Positions 7,842 through 16,340 of a stretch of 64,000 nucleotides of DNA are shown here, piece after piece (within the stretch, counting starts at the first letter, position 1; every line of letters starts with the position of its first letter). The notes below the pieces were generated by a model that saw only the letters and a program-made list of their open reading frames with translations, ran no database searches and was not told the DNA's origin. The stretch comes from DASUPK01 sp963695805. GTDB lineage: Bacteria > Actinomycetota > Thermoleophilia > Solirubrobacterales > 70-9. Position numbers and translations under genes: made by a program. The stretch covers positions 248,001 through 312,000 of the forward strand of contig CAVOHV010000003.1 in the NCBI GenBank assembly GCA_963695805.1, in the 5' to 3' direction.

Positions 7842-8606
7842 ATGGAGCGCTCTCATCCAAGGCGCCCCGATCGGGAGGACGTGAACGGTGGCCTCGCCTA
7901 CGCGCTCTGGCTGCCCCATCATGACCGGGCGCCACACACACCCCGGCCGAATAGACCCTGGCCCGGCGTGGTCATCGTGCACGGCGCCGGGTCATGCAAG
8001 GAGAACCACGCTGACTTCGCGCGCCTCGCCACCGCCGGCGGCTGGGCGGCGCTCGCCTTCGATCTTCCGGGGCACGGCGACTCCGAGCCGCCGATGTCCG
8101 GCGAAGCGGTGAACGACGTGATCGCGATGGCGCGGCTACTCGCGTCGCAGGAGGGGGTCGACGCGACCAGGGTGGCGGTCCGCGGGTCGAGCCTGGGCGG
8201 CTTCCTCGCGATCCACGCAGCTGCCGCGTCCCAGGAGATCGCCGCCGTGGTCGCGATCTGCCCCGCCGGGGAGGACCACCTCGCCAGTGGGCTGCGCCGC
8301 CGGAGTCTCGAGATGCGCGTCGGCGATCCGGCCGCGCTGGAGGCATGGTTGCTGGCCCAGGACATCGGCGAGGCCGTCGGGCGGATCGCCCCGCGGCCGC
8401 TGCTGTTGATGCACGCCGAGGGCGACACCCAGATCCCGAGCGATCACTCCGAGGAGCTCTTCGAGCGGGCAGGCGAACCGCGCAAGCTCATCGTCGCCCC
8501 CGGCGGCGCCCATCAGACCGTGCAGCACGATTCCGAGCTCCAGGGTGCGGCCCTGCGCTGGGTCGAGCGCGAGCTGGAGCCCGCAAGTCCCGGAGCTAGT
8601 GGCTAA
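7842..8606 (+). CDS. Alpha/beta hydrolase (dienelactone hydrolase-like)
   Basis: 254 residues. Oxyanion strand VVIVHGAGSCKENH, nucleophile elbow VRGSSLGGF (Ser117), acid in HAEGDTQIP and base in PGGAHQTVQHD complete a Ser-Asp-His triad. FDLPGHGDS is typical of the alpha/beta-hydrolase core. No signal peptide; cytoplasmic. The substrate is unknown. ATG 7842 is 40 nt from the divergent lysA start; a GTG at about 7878 is an alternative. Confidence 0.8.
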   Translation: MERSHPRRPDREDVNGGLAYALWLPHHDRAPHTPRPNRPWPGVVIVHGAGSCKENHADFARLATAGGWAALAFDLPGHGDSEPPMSGEAVNDVIAMARLLASQEGVDATRVAVRGSSLGGFLAIHAAAASQEIAAVVAICPAGEDHLASGLRRRSLEMRVGDPAALEAWLLAQDIGEAVGRIAPRPLLLMHAEGDTQIPSDHSEELFERAGEPRKLIVAPGGAHQTVQHDSELQGAALRWVERELEPASPGASG

Positions 8607-8612
8607 CGGTCC

Positions 8613-9566
8613 CTAGTCCCGGTTGCCGCGGCCGTGCCCCCCGGCCACGTCCGGATCACTGGCTGGAGCTTGGCTGGACGATGAGGTTGAGGAAGAGTCG
8701 TCGTCGTCATTCCGTCCGTGCAACCGGCCCCGGCAGTTGCCATGGGAGTCATCGGAGGAGTCCGAGGAGTCATTGGAGGAGTCCGAGGAGTCATTGGAGG
8801 AGTCCGAGGAGTCATTGGAGGAGTCCGAGGAGTCATCGGACTGACCGGCGGAGCCACCCAGCGCAGGCGGTATCGGAGTGTCGCTCGACTCACCCTGGTT
8901 CCCGTGCCCGTATCCGTCGTCGTTGCCGTGGTTCCCGTTGCCGTCCGGCAGGTCGAGCAAGGGGTCCTTGTTCGAGCGGTCGTCGTCACGGCCGCTGGGG
9001 GCCTTCGTGTCGTTCCCGGGGATCGGCTCACCCGTTCCGGGCTGGGGTCCTTCGTCGGAACCGCCGCCGGAGCTTGGAGGGGTGCCGGAGCTCGGAGGGG
9101 TTACTGGTGCGCTACCCGAGGGGGGCGGGGATCCGGCGCCGAAACTGCCACCGGCGGAACCGCCGCCCTGGTTGCCGCCACCGCCACCGCCACCTGCCGG
9201 GCCACCGCCGGCGCCACCGCCACCACCGGCCGGGCCGGCGCCGGCGACGGGGACGGACGCAGAGGCGAGCTGGCCCGATGCGGCGCTCAGCGGAGTACCT
9301 GTGTCACCCCCACCGCTGCCGCCACCGGATGGGGGCGTCAGCTCGACGTTGGGGCCGGTGGACGAGATGCCCCCGGCCGAAGGCCAGACGTTGAACGAGA
9401 CGATCCCGAGCAGAGTGACGAAGACGATCGCGGCACCGGCGAGCAGGCCTCCGGAGGCCCCGATACCGACGATGAAACTCTCTGATGTCCGGCTCGCCGC
9501 GTGAACCTCCCCGTCTCGCGCGGCGCGCCAATCGCGCGCACTCACAGTCCTTAGATCGTGCCTCAT
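8613..9566 (-). CDS. Membrane-anchored Gly/Pro/Ser-rich surface protein
   Basis: 317 residues. A cytoplasmic N-terminus of about 30 aa is followed by one transmembrane segment (ASGGLLAGAAIVFVTLLGIV) and a long disordered extracellular part: a Gly-rich zone, a Pro/Ser zone, then an acidic Ser/Asp tail made of NDSSDSS heptads and a final RGRNDDDDSSS stretch. Composition suggests a cell-surface stalk or calcium/metal-binding low-complexity tail. Family not recognised. The tandem DNA repeat at 8746-8838 codes for the heptads. Confidence 0.65.
   Translation of the reverse strand: MRHDLRTVSARDWRAARDGEVHAASRTSESFIVGIGASGGLLAGAAIVFVTLLGIVSFNVWPSAGGISSTGPNVELTPPSGGGSGGGDTGTPLSAASGQLASASVPVAGAGPAGGGGGAGGGPAGGGGGGGNQGGGSAGGSFGAGSPPPSGSAPVTPPSSGTPPSSGGGSDEGPQPGTGEPIPGNDTKAPSGRDDDRSNKDPLLDLPDGNGNHGNDDGYGHGNQGESSDTPIPPALGGSAGQSDDSSDSSNDSSDSSNDSSDSSNDSSDSSDDSHGNCRGRLHGRNDDDDSSSTSSSSQAPASDPDVAGGHGRGNRD
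8746..8838 (-). repeat. 21-bp in-frame tandem repeat
   Basis: Plus strand unit GGAGGAGTCCGAGGAGTCATT is repeated with near-perfect identity (three full copies plus partial ends), encoding the heptapeptide NDSSDSS on the minus strand. Expansion or contraction by whole units would keep the frame, so length variation between strains is likely. Confidence 0.85.
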
Positions 9567-9655
9567 TGGTCGGACTTTAAAAACCCCAATAGCAAGGTAA
9601 ACGAGTGTTCTAATGCCGCACGTTGCGCCGTACCGACTAACGGGGAGGTTTCGCG

Positions 9656-10786
9656 CTACAGATAGCCGAGTGGATCAACCGCCTGCCCGTTCACTCGGAC
9701 CTCGAAGTGGACGTGCGGACCGAGGCAGTGGCCGGTGCAATCCGAGACGCCGATCACCTGCGCTTGCGCCACTTCCTGGCCAACCGAGACCAGGATCCGC
9801 TCCTGATGCGCGTAGCAGGTCGAGAGCCCGCCGCCGTGGTCGACGCAGGTGTAGTTCCCGTACCCGCCGACGGACCCGGCGATCGAGACGGATCCCGACG
9901 CGGCTGCGCGGATCGACGTCCCGGTCGGGACCGCTATGTCGATCCCCTCGTGGAAGCTGCCCCACCGGGGGCCGAACCCCGAAACGACCGGGCCGTTCAC
10001 CGGCCAGATCAGCCCGTGGGCGCCGGGCCTGATCGGCCCGGCCGGGAGGACGCCGGCCTGCTGGGCGAGCTGCTCGGCGATCTTCTCGGAGATATTCGAG
10101 ACATCGCCCTCGAGGTGGTCCTGCTGCTTCCGGACCTGCATCAGCGTCGCGTGCTGCTGGCGCCTAGCCGTGGCGAGCTCCTCTGTCCGCTGGCGCAGCC
10201 TCAGCCTGGTGGCCTCGAGCTCCTGCTTGTGCGCCGCGATCTGGTCACGAGCCGTGCGAACGGTGTTGACGGTGACCTCCATCGCCTTGCGGAGCCCGCG
10301 CACCCTGGCGACGATGTCGTTGTCCTGATCCTGCAGCGCTCGCATGTACTGGGTGCGGGCGAGCAGATCGTCGAAGCCGTGTGACTGAAGCAGGACGGTG
10401 ATCAGGTCCGGCTCGTTTGACTCGTAGATCGCCACCAGCCGCTGCTCGAGGACCTGGATCGCCTCGCCGAGTCGCTTCTTCAGATGATCGAGCCGGGCCT
10501 GCGCCTGCTCGAGCTCGGCCTGCTTCTGCGCGAGTTCGGCGGCCACCGTGGCCTCCTTGTTCCTGAGGTCAGCGACCTCAGCGGTCAGCTGGTCGAGCTG
10601 GGCCGACTCATGGCTGATCCTGGTCGTCAGCACGCCGGCGTGCGCCTTCACGTGCGAGAGCTTGTCCTGGGTGGCGCCGAGCCTCTCCTGGAGGCTCTTG
10701 CCCATGGCGCTGCCCACCGCCAACGCGCAGGCAGACGCGAGCAACGCGCCGAAGAGCGCCAGTATCAACAGCTTCGACCGAGTCAT
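9656..10786 (-). CDS. M23 family peptidase with coiled-coil domain (EnvC-like)
   Basis: 376 residues. Signal sequence at 1-28 (LLILALFGALLASACALAVG), a long coiled coil at about 30-235, and a C-terminal LytM/M23 domain. Zinc and active-site motifs are HEGID (His279, Asp283), YAH (His327) and HVH (358-360), so it should be an active endopeptidase cutting peptidoglycan cross-links or a close activator. The architecture is that of division hydrolase regulators such as EnvC. The mature part has two cysteine pairs. Ends with DPLGYL, a common M23 tail. Confidence 0.9.
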   Translation of the reverse strand: MTRSKLLILALFGALLASACALAVGSAMGKSLQERLGATQDKLSHVKAHAGVLTTRISHESAQLDQLTAEVADLRNKEATVAAELAQKQAELEQAQARLDHLKKRLGEAIQVLEQRLVAIYESNEPDLITVLLQSHGFDDLLARTQYMRALQDQDNDIVARVRGLRKAMEVTVNTVRTARDQIAAHKQELEATRLRLRQRTEELATARRQQHATLMQVRKQQDHLEGDVSNISEKIAEQLAQQAGVLPAGPIRPGAHGLIWPVNGPVVSGFGPRWGSFHEGIDIAVPTGTSIRAAASGSVSIAGSVGGYGNYTCVDHGGGLSTCYAHQERILVSVGQEVAQAQVIGVSDCTGHCLGPHVHFEVRVNGQAVDPLGYL

Positions 10787-10849
10787 CTCCGCGCCACAGG
10801 TTGAACGCCTGATCAGGGGGGAACTGAAACGGCGCTTGCAGCGAGAGGT

Positions 10850-12151
10850 CTAGGCGGCCGCGGTGGCTTCCCGCTTCGCGCCGTCGCCTGAGCCATTGGA
10901 GGCGGAGCCGTTCATCGCCTGCTTGGCGATCTCAGCGGCCTCCGCGAAGCGCTCCTGATAGGCCCGCGCCTGCATCCGGGAGATCACCAGTCGCTGCACC
11001 TGGGCCGTGCCCTCGAACAGCTGGTAGATCTTGGCGTCGCGGAACCACTTCTCCAGCGGGCAGTCGGTGCTCTGGGCGTACGGCCCGACGAGGTCGATCA
11101 GGGTCGTGGTGGCCCACATCGTCACGTCGCCCGCCTTGAGCTTCGACATCGATCCCTGGCCGCCCGTCATCGGGATGCCATTGCGGCCCATCCAGGCCGC
11201 TCGCTGGACGAGCAGCCTGGACGCGTCGATCTCGGTCGCGACGTCGGCGAGCACCTGCTGGATCCGCTGCTCCTCCAGCGCGGGCTTCCCGCCGTCGACC
11301 GTTTGGTCACCCAGGTACTCCAGCGTCCACTCGTAGGCGGCTTGGGCAATGCCGATAGCGGAGGCGCCCACGATCGGTCTGGTCATCTCGAAGGTCGCGA
11401 GGGCGTTCGACGAGCCCCCCTTCTGACCCGAGCGCGCTCGCTCGAGCTTGCGGTTCAGCTTGTCCATCGAACCGAGCAGGTTCTCGACGGGGACGCGACA
11501 GTCCTCGAGGATCACCTCGGCCGTGTGCGAGGCCCGGATGCCGATCTTCGACTCTTTCTTGCCCTGGCGCAGACCGGGCGTCTCGGGACCGACCACGAAC
11601 GAAGCCTGCCCGCGGTGGCCGAGGTCCGGGTCGACCGTGGCCACGACCACGTGGACGTCCGCGATTCCGCCGTTGGTGATGAAGACCTTGGTTCCGTTCA
11701 GCACCCACTCGTCACCGTCGCGCGTGGCGGTGGTGCGCAGGCTCTTCACGTCGGAGCCGGCCTGCGGCTCGGTGACCGCGTAGGCGCCGAGCTGGATCCG
11801 CTCATCGGTCCCGAAGCACTGCGGCACCCACTCGGCGATCTGCTCGGGCGTGCCCGACGCGGCGATCCCCGCGGCGGCGAGGCCAGAGCCCTGGATCGCG
11901 AGCGCGATCCCGGCGCAGCCCCAGTGGAGCTCCTCGGCGGTGGTCACCCCGAACTGCCCGTCGGGATCGGCGCCCATCCGCTGCATGTGCTCGAGCCCCT
12001 GCAGGCCCCACCTGCGCGCCTCCTTGATCACCTCCCATGGAGTGGTCTCCTCCTCGTCGTGCTTGCGGGCGACGGGGCGGATGACCTCGCGGGCGAACCT
12101 GCGGACGTAGTCCCGGTGCTCCCGCTGCTCCTCGGAGACGGCGAAGTCCAT
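10850..12151 (-). CDS. Acyl-CoA dehydrogenase
   Basis: 433-residue FAD enzyme of beta-oxidation. Seen: N-terminal AVSEEQREHRDYVRRFAREV, the FAD motif YAVTEPQAGSDVKSL, WVLNGTKVFITNGGIADV, and the C-terminal LFEGTAQVQRLVISR that carries the catalytic Glu. A 23-residue Ser/Gly/Ala tail is unusual. A palindrome ACTGG-N8-CCAGT lies 78 nt upstream and recurs before the thiolase gene, and a hairpin repeat copy sits between operator and ATG. Chain-length preference cannot be read from sequence. Confidence 0.93.
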   Translation of the reverse strand: MDFAVSEEQREHRDYVRRFAREVIRPVARKHDEEETTPWEVIKEARRWGLQGLEHMQRMGADPDGQFGVTTAEELHWGCAGIALAIQGSGLAAAGIAASGTPEQIAEWVPQCFGTDERIQLGAYAVTEPQAGSDVKSLRTTATRDGDEWVLNGTKVFITNGGIADVHVVVATVDPDLGHRGQASFVVGPETPGLRQGKKESKIGIRASHTAEVILEDCRVPVENLLGSMDKLNRKLERARSGQKGGSSNALATFEMTRPIVGASAIGIAQAAYEWTLEYLGDQTVDGGKPALEEQRIQQVLADVATEIDASRLLVQRAAWMGRNGIPMTGGQGSMSKLKAGDVTMWATTTLIDLVGPYAQSTDCPLEKWFRDAKIYQLFEGTAQVQRLVISRMQARAYQERFAEAAEIAKQAMNGSASNGSGDGAKREATAAA

Positions 12152-12170
12152 TTCGTGGGCCCTGCCTTTC

Positions 12171-12212
12171 GTGCGAGGGCGCTCCGCAGAGAAGCGAGGA
12201 GCAACCCGTTTA
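12171..12212 (-). repeat. Dispersed hairpin repeat, copy 2 (in acyl-CoA dehydrogenase leader)
   Basis: Minus strand TAAACGGGTTGCTCC, loop TCGCTTCTCTGC, GGAGCGCCCTCGCAC. It occupies most of the space between the operator (12229-12246) and the ATG at 12151, so any transcript starting at the operator would carry the hairpin in its 5' leader. Confidence 0.8.
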
Positions 12213-12228
12213 GTTCGAGAACCGATTG

Positions 12229-12246
12229 ACTGGTCAGTCAGCCAGT
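12229..12246. promoter_or_regulatory. Palindromic operator ACTGG-N8-CCAGT, TetR type
   Basis: ACTGGTCAGTCAGCCAGT forms a perfect inverted repeat (ACTGG/CCAGT) and also contains GACTGGTCAGTC. Sixteen of 18 bases match the site at 17594-17611 upstream of the thiolase gene. Size and style fit TetR-family (FadR-like) operators. It lies between the acyl-CoA dehydrogenase and the divergent gene at 12271, so it could control either. Confidence 0.65.
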
Positions 12247-12270
12247 TTACTCGGGTAGCGTTCGCCGGGG

Positions 12271-13593
12271 ATGCCCGTCCCTCGCCCGATCAAGCGTGGC
12301 CTCGACTGGCTCCGCGTCGAGCTTCCTCGCAGGCTGGGGACGAGGGGTCTCCTTGCCGCGGGACTGGCGCTGATCGTGGCGGTGGTAGTGCTGATCGCCC
12401 TCAACCCGTTCGCTGGCGGTGGCGCCGGGGAGACGCGCGTGGTGACGATCGCGGTGGCGACGGACAACGCCCAGCAGGCCCCGGTCGGCACCCTGGGATT
12501 CCCTCTGGTCGCGACCCGGAACACGACCCGGATCAGCGGACCTGACCCGACGGCCGATGCGGCCGCCGCCGCCCTGGCGACGCATCCACCCGCTCCCCGC
12601 GTCAAGCCGCTGCAGGCCGCCATCCTGGTGCCGGATGAGGACTGGCAGGCCGGGATCGCCGCATCGGTCCTCGCCGGACCGCCGACGCGCATCCCGGTGC
12701 TGGTCAGCGGGCGAGGTTCGGTCCCGGATCCGACCGCCCAGGCGCTTCCGCAGCTCAACCCACGGGGCGGCGACGCAACCGGCGACGTGTCCGTCTTTTC
12801 CACAGGCGGCGCAGCCGTTCCGTCCGGGTTCCACGGCGGCGAACTGCACGGCGACTCTCCGGCCGAGATCGCGAACTCGATCGACCAGCTCCGCCAGCGG
12901 CTGATGAAGAGCGAACCCGAGCACATCTCGGTGGTGAGCTCCGACGTCCCCGGCTACGCGATGCCGGCAGCGGCCTGGGCGGCTCGTTCTGGCGACCCGG
13001 TCCTGTTCAGCGGGCGCAACCAGGTGCCGTCGGCCACGCTGGCGGCGCTTCGGCGGCACGCAGCTGCGGCCGTGTACGTCCTCGGGCCGGAGTCGGTGAT
13101 CTCCAAGGCGGCGCTCACCCAGATCGGCCGGGTCTCCGCGAGCGTGCAGCGGGTCGGCGCCACCGGCGCGGTGCAGAACGCGCTCCTCTTCGCGCGCTAC
13201 GCGGACGGGTCGTTCGGTTGGAACATCAACGATCCGGGTCACGGCATGGAGCTCGCCAACTCCGACCGGCCGCTGGATGCCGCGGCGGCCGCCACGCTTG
13301 CGTCGAGCGGTCAGTGGGGCCCGTTGCTGATCACAGACATGGCGGACGCCCTGCCGCCCGAGCTGCGGAGCTTCCTGCTCGACATCAAGCCGGGCTACGC
13401 GACGGATCCGACCCGCGCCGTGTACAACCACATCTGGCTCATGGGCGACGCAACCGCGATCGGCGGACAGGTCCAGGCGGAGGTCGACGAGCTCGCGGAG
13501 CTCGCGCCGACCGCGAACGCCGCCGGTGGCGTCGCTCAGCCGGGCGGCGTGGAGAGCGAACCGAGCCTGACTCCCCAGAAGGGCAAGAAGTGA
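12271..13593 (+). CDS. Cell-wall-binding repeat 2 family protein, membrane anchored
   Basis: 440 residues. N-terminal cytoplasmic basic stretch, one membrane span near 29-48 (LLAAGLALIVAVVVLIALNP), then an extracellular region resembling CW_binding_2 repeats: ILVPDEDWQAGIAASVLAGP, VSSDVPGYAMPAAAWAARSG followed by DPVLFS, AVYVLGPESVISKAALTQIG and a final HIWLMGDATAIGGQVQAEVD. These repeats help attach proteins to the wall in Gram-positives. The C-terminus is Pro/Lys-rich. It forms a GTGA overlap with the next small gene. Confidence 0.75.
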   Translation: MPVPRPIKRGLDWLRVELPRRLGTRGLLAAGLALIVAVVVLIALNPFAGGGAGETRVVTIAVATDNAQQAPVGTLGFPLVATRNTTRISGPDPTADAAAAALATHPPAPRVKPLQAAILVPDEDWQAGIAASVLAGPPTRIPVLVSGRGSVPDPTAQALPQLNPRGGDATGDVSVFSTGGAAVPSGFHGGELHGDSPAEIANSIDQLRQRLMKSEPEHISVVSSDVPGYAMPAAAWAARSGDPVLFSGRNQVPSATLAALRRHAAAAVYVLGPESVISKAALTQIGRVSASVQRVGATGAVQNALLFARYADGSFGWNINDPGHGMELANSDRPLDAAAAATLASSGQWGPLLITDMADALPPELRSFLLDIKPGYATDPTRAVYNHIWLMGDATAIGGQVQAEVDELAELAPTANAAGGVAQPGGVESEPSLTPQKGKK

Positions 13594-13832
13594 GCGAGGC
13601 GGAGCGACCCGACCGGCTGACGAGACCCGTCACCGTCGAGGACATCCGAGCGCTGGCCGGACCGTCCACTCCACATTTCGCCCTCCAGATCCGCAATCGC
13701 ATCGAGCGGCTGATCGAGGAGCTGCCCGCGGACGATCCGGTGAGGCGGGAGGGCGAGGTCCAGATCGCTCGTCTCAACGAGCTCGCCGAGCACAGCGGGG
13801 ACCCGCGAGGCGGAACCGGAGTGGCGCACTGA
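13590..13832 (+). CDS. Conserved hypothetical protein, 80 aa
   Basis: GTG start at 13590 overlaps the previous stop (GTGA) and its TGA overlaps the next ATG (TGATG), so it is translationally coupled on both sides. The sequence is helical: PVTVEDIRALAGPSTPHFAL, QIRNRIERLIEELPADDPVR, then EGEVQIARLNELAEHSG. No membrane segment. Function unknown; genomic position ties it to the MBL hydrolase. Confidence 0.75.
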   Translation: MSEAERPDRLTRPVTVEDIRALAGPSTPHFALQIRNRIERLIEELPADDPVRREGEVQIARLNELAEHSGDPRGGTGVAH

Positions 13833-14500
13833 TGAAGGAGCTCGCCGACGGCGTCTGGCACATCAAGTGCCTGCCGGGGCTGCCATGGGCGGTCAACGCC
13901 TACCTGGCCGGCGACGTCCTGATCGATGCGGGCTGCCGCCAGTCGACCAAGAGGATCCTGAAACAGCTCGACGGGCATGACGTCACGGCCCATGCCCTCA
14001 CCCACGCCCATCCCGACCACCAGGGCGCGAGCCGCGACGTCTGCGAGAACTTCGGCATCCCCTTCCTCTGCCCGGAGCTGGATGTACCGGCGGCCGAGGA
14101 CCCCAAGCTGATCGACGAGCGCCAGCCGGACATGTTCATGGCCCACTTCTTCTGGCGGATCTTCCACGGCCCCGGACACAAGGTCGACAGGGTGATCGGA
14201 GAGGGCGACGACGTCGGCGGCTTCACGGTGATCGACGCGCCCGGGCACAGCGCCGGACATGTCGTCTTCTGGCGGGAGTCCGACCGGGTCCTCATCATCG
14301 GGGACGTCCTGGCCAACATGGACCAGTACACGGGCATCCCAGGGCTCCACGAGCCCAAGCCCGCCCTGACGCCGGACCCGGAGCGAAACCGGGAGTCGGC
14401 CAGGAAGCTCGCGGCCCTCGAGCCCGAGCTCGTCTGCTTCGGCCACGGCGCCCCACTGCGGGACCCGCGCAAGCTGAAGGAGTTCGTGGACGGGCTCTGA
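13832..14500 (+). CDS. Metallo-beta-lactamase-fold hydrolase
   Basis: 222 residues with the binuclear zinc motif THAHPDH (His58, His60, Asp62, His63), DAPGHSAGHVVF, the bridging Asp in IIGDVLANMD and a late FGHGAP histidine. Such proteins include glyoxalase II-like thioesterases and lactonases; the exact substrate is unknown. Overlaps the 80-aa gene by one base (TGATG). Convergent with the LLM oxidoreductase. Confidence 0.88.
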   Translation: MKELADGVWHIKCLPGLPWAVNAYLAGDVLIDAGCRQSTKRILKQLDGHDVTAHALTHAHPDHQGASRDVCENFGIPFLCPELDVPAAEDPKLIDERQPDMFMAHFFWRIFHGPGHKVDRVIGEGDDVGGFTVIDAPGHSAGHVVFWRESDRVLIIGDVLANMDQYTGIPGLHEPKPALTPDPERNRESARKLAALEPELVCFGHGAPLRDPRKLKEFVDGL

Positions 14501-14501
14501 G

Positions 14502-14526
14502 GCGAGGGGCGCGCCAGCGCGACCCG
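14502..14526 (-). repeat. Degenerate hairpin repeat or bidirectional terminator
   Basis: Between two convergent genes the minus strand reads CGGGTCGCGCTGGCGCGCCC, then CTCGC. This has the layout of the dispersed repeat (CGGGTtGCGCC...GGCGCaCCCTCGC) with a very short loop. It could act as a terminator for both genes; no U-tract is seen. Confidence 0.35.
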
Positions 14527-14528
14527 AT

Positions 14529-15554
14529 TCAGGCCGGTCTGAATGCCTCGATCAGCTTCGTCTGGTACTCGCCGATCTGCTCCGGCGGAATGAAATAGGT
14601 CGGGGGCGTCAGCCAGACGCCATCGCCGCGCTGGGCCGCCTCCTCGACGCGGGGGCGGACCTTGTCCAGCGGCCCGGCAGCGGTGTACGCGTCCACCATT
14701 TCGTCAGGGATCGCCTCCGGTACGGCGGCGAGGTCGCCCTTGCGGAACGCGTCCCCAGCCGCGGCCGCGGCATCGGCGAAGCCGTGCATCTCCCAGACGG
14801 GCTTGTAGGTGCGGACGGTCGAGTAGAAGGCGATCGTCCGACGGGCCGCTTCGAGCGCGCGGGACTCATCGTCGTCGATCGCGCAACAGACGGTGGGGAT
14901 GAAGTCGATCCGCGAGCGCTCCCGGCCGGACCGCGCCAGACCCGTCTCCATATTGGGGAGCATCACCTCGTCGACCCACCGCGGCGGACACATCGGGTGG
15001 CCGATCAGGCCATCCGCTACATCCCCCGCCATCCGGCACATGCCCCCCTGCATGGCGGCCGTGTAGATCGGGACACGATCGCGGACCGGCTTGTGCGGCC
15101 TGATCCAGCCCTTGATGTCGATGTCCTGATATTCGCCCTCGTAGCGGATCGGCTCGCCGGTCGGGGCCTTCTCCATGATCAGCCGGGTCGCCTCGATGGT
15201 CTCCCGCAGATGCGGAGCCGGCTTGCCGTAGTCGACCGAGTGCCAGGTCTCATTCAGCCGGCGCACTCCGGCGCCGAGGCCGAGCCGAAAGCGGCCGCCG
15301 GACATCTCGTCGATGTCGAGGGCGGTGACGGCGAGGATGAAGGCGCTGCGGGTGAATGCCCAGGCGATTCCGGTCCCCAGGCCGATCCTCTCGGTCTTCG
15401 CCGCCAGCCAGGTCGCCTGCGTCACCGAGCTGCGAAATAGCTCCGGCGTCCAGATGCAGTCGATCCCAGCCGCCTCGGCGACGCTGGCCTGCTCGGCGAG
15501 GTCCCCGGCTGTGTCCCCGATCGCGGCGATCGAGATGCGGTCGAGGGCTGCCAC
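14529..15554 (-). CDS. LLM-class (luciferase-like) flavin/F420-dependent oxidoreductase
   Basis: 341 residues in the bacterial luciferase TIM-barrel family: AEQASVAEAAGIDCIWTPEL, TERIGLGTGIAW, GGRFRLGLGAGVRRLNETWH, PIYTAAMQGGMCRMAGDVAD. In actinobacteria such proteins mostly use coenzyme F420, but cofactor choice cannot be proved here. I favour GTG 15554 (VAALDRISIAAIG) because TAGGGT lies 8 nt upstream; an in-frame ATG at 15611 would overlap the AlkA-like gene by 46 nt. Confidence 0.85.
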   Translation of the reverse strand: MAALDRISIAAIGDTAGDLAEQASVAEAAGIDCIWTPELFRSSVTQATWLAAKTERIGLGTGIAWAFTRSAFILAVTALDIDEMSGGRFRLGLGAGVRRLNETWHSVDYGKPAPHLRETIEATRLIMEKAPTGEPIRYEGEYQDIDIKGWIRPHKPVRDRVPIYTAAMQGGMCRMAGDVADGLIGHPMCPPRWVDEVMLPNMETGLARSGRERSRIDFIPTVCCAIDDDESRALEAARRTIAFYSTVRTYKPVWEMHGFADAAAAAGDAFRKGDLAAVPEAIPDEMVDAYTAAGPLDKVRPRVEEAAQRGDGVWLTPPTYFIPPEQIGEYQTKLIEAFRPA

Positions 15555-15565
15555 CGCGACGGACC

Positions 15566-16234
15566 CTACTTGGGCGGGTCCTGCACGGGCGTGTTGGCGA
15601 GAGAGCGCCATAGATAGAGACCGGCGAGCGTGCGATGGGGTCGCCAGGGCTCTGCGATCCGGTCGATGTCCTCGGGTCCGGGCAGGTCGTCCATTCCATA
15701 CGCGACCTGGATCGCTCGCCTGATACCGAGGTCACCAGCCGAGATCACGTCATGACGGCCGAGATGGAAGATCAGGAACATCTCGGCGCTCCACCGACCG
15801 ATCCCCTTGACCTCGACGAGCTGGGCGCAGACGTCCTCGTCGGAGAGGTCCTGGAGACGATCCAGTTCCAGCCGGCCGTCCTTGATGCGAGTGGCGAGGT
15901 CGCGCAGGTACTCGACCTTTGCATTGGAGAGCCCGGCCTTGAGCAGCGTCGTGCGTCTCCGTCGTAGGAGCTCCTCCGGGGTCGGCATGGTGCCGCCGAA
16001 GATGGCGAGCAGCTTGTTCCAGATCGAGTCGGCGGCACGGGTCGAGAGCTGCTGGCCGACGATCGCGCGCGCCAGGGCCTCAAAGGGATCGGACCGGCTG
16101 CCGCGCCGGTCGATCTCAGGATGGATCGATCCCTGCTCCTCCATCACGCGGCGCAGGACCTTGTCCGCCCGCATCAACTTGCGGTCGTCCGCGGTCCATT
16201 TCGCGGCATGCGCCCCTCCGGTCCTGGACGGCAT
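15566..16234 (-). CDS. DNA-3-methyladenine glycosylase, AlkA-like HhH-GPD protein
   Basis: 222 residues. The helix-hairpin-helix motif is LVEVKGIGRWSAEMF (139-153) and the catalytic Asp168 sits in ISAGDLGIRRA; FEALARAIVGQQLSTRAADS is the usual N-terminal helix pair. It removes alkylated bases such as 3-methyladenine in base-excision repair. No Ada or N-terminal TATA-like AlkA domain is present, so it is the short form. ATG 16234 is preceded by GAGGT. Confidence 0.9.
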   Translation of the reverse strand: MPSRTGGAHAAKWTADDRKLMRADKVLRRVMEEQGSIHPEIDRRGSRSDPFEALARAIVGQQLSTRAADSIWNKLLAIFGGTMPTPEELLRRRRTTLLKAGLSNAKVEYLRDLATRIKDGRLELDRLQDLSDEDVCAQLVEVKGIGRWSAEMFLIFHLGRHDVISAGDLGIRRAIQVAYGMDDLPGPEDIDRIAEPWRPHRTLAGLYLWRSLANTPVQDPPK

Positions 16235-16340
16235 TGCTACCTCAACGATCCCCGACCGCCGTACGTAAGACGGCTTCGCCGCCGGGCGGGCGCTCTACCT
16301 GCAACGACCCATCTGGCGGCACAGCCATTGTCGAGCGCCC

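Noticed and set aside
8746..8838. Regular repeats that could be mistaken for a CRISPR array
   Set aside because: Units are directly adjacent with no spacers, are 21 bp, and keep the reading frame of a Ser/Asp-rich protein.
16235..16340. GACGGCTTCGCCGCC hairpin as another dispersed repeat copy
   Set aside because: It lacks both conserved ends (ACGGGTTGC and CCCTCGCAT); at most a simple terminator for the convergent or tandem genes.
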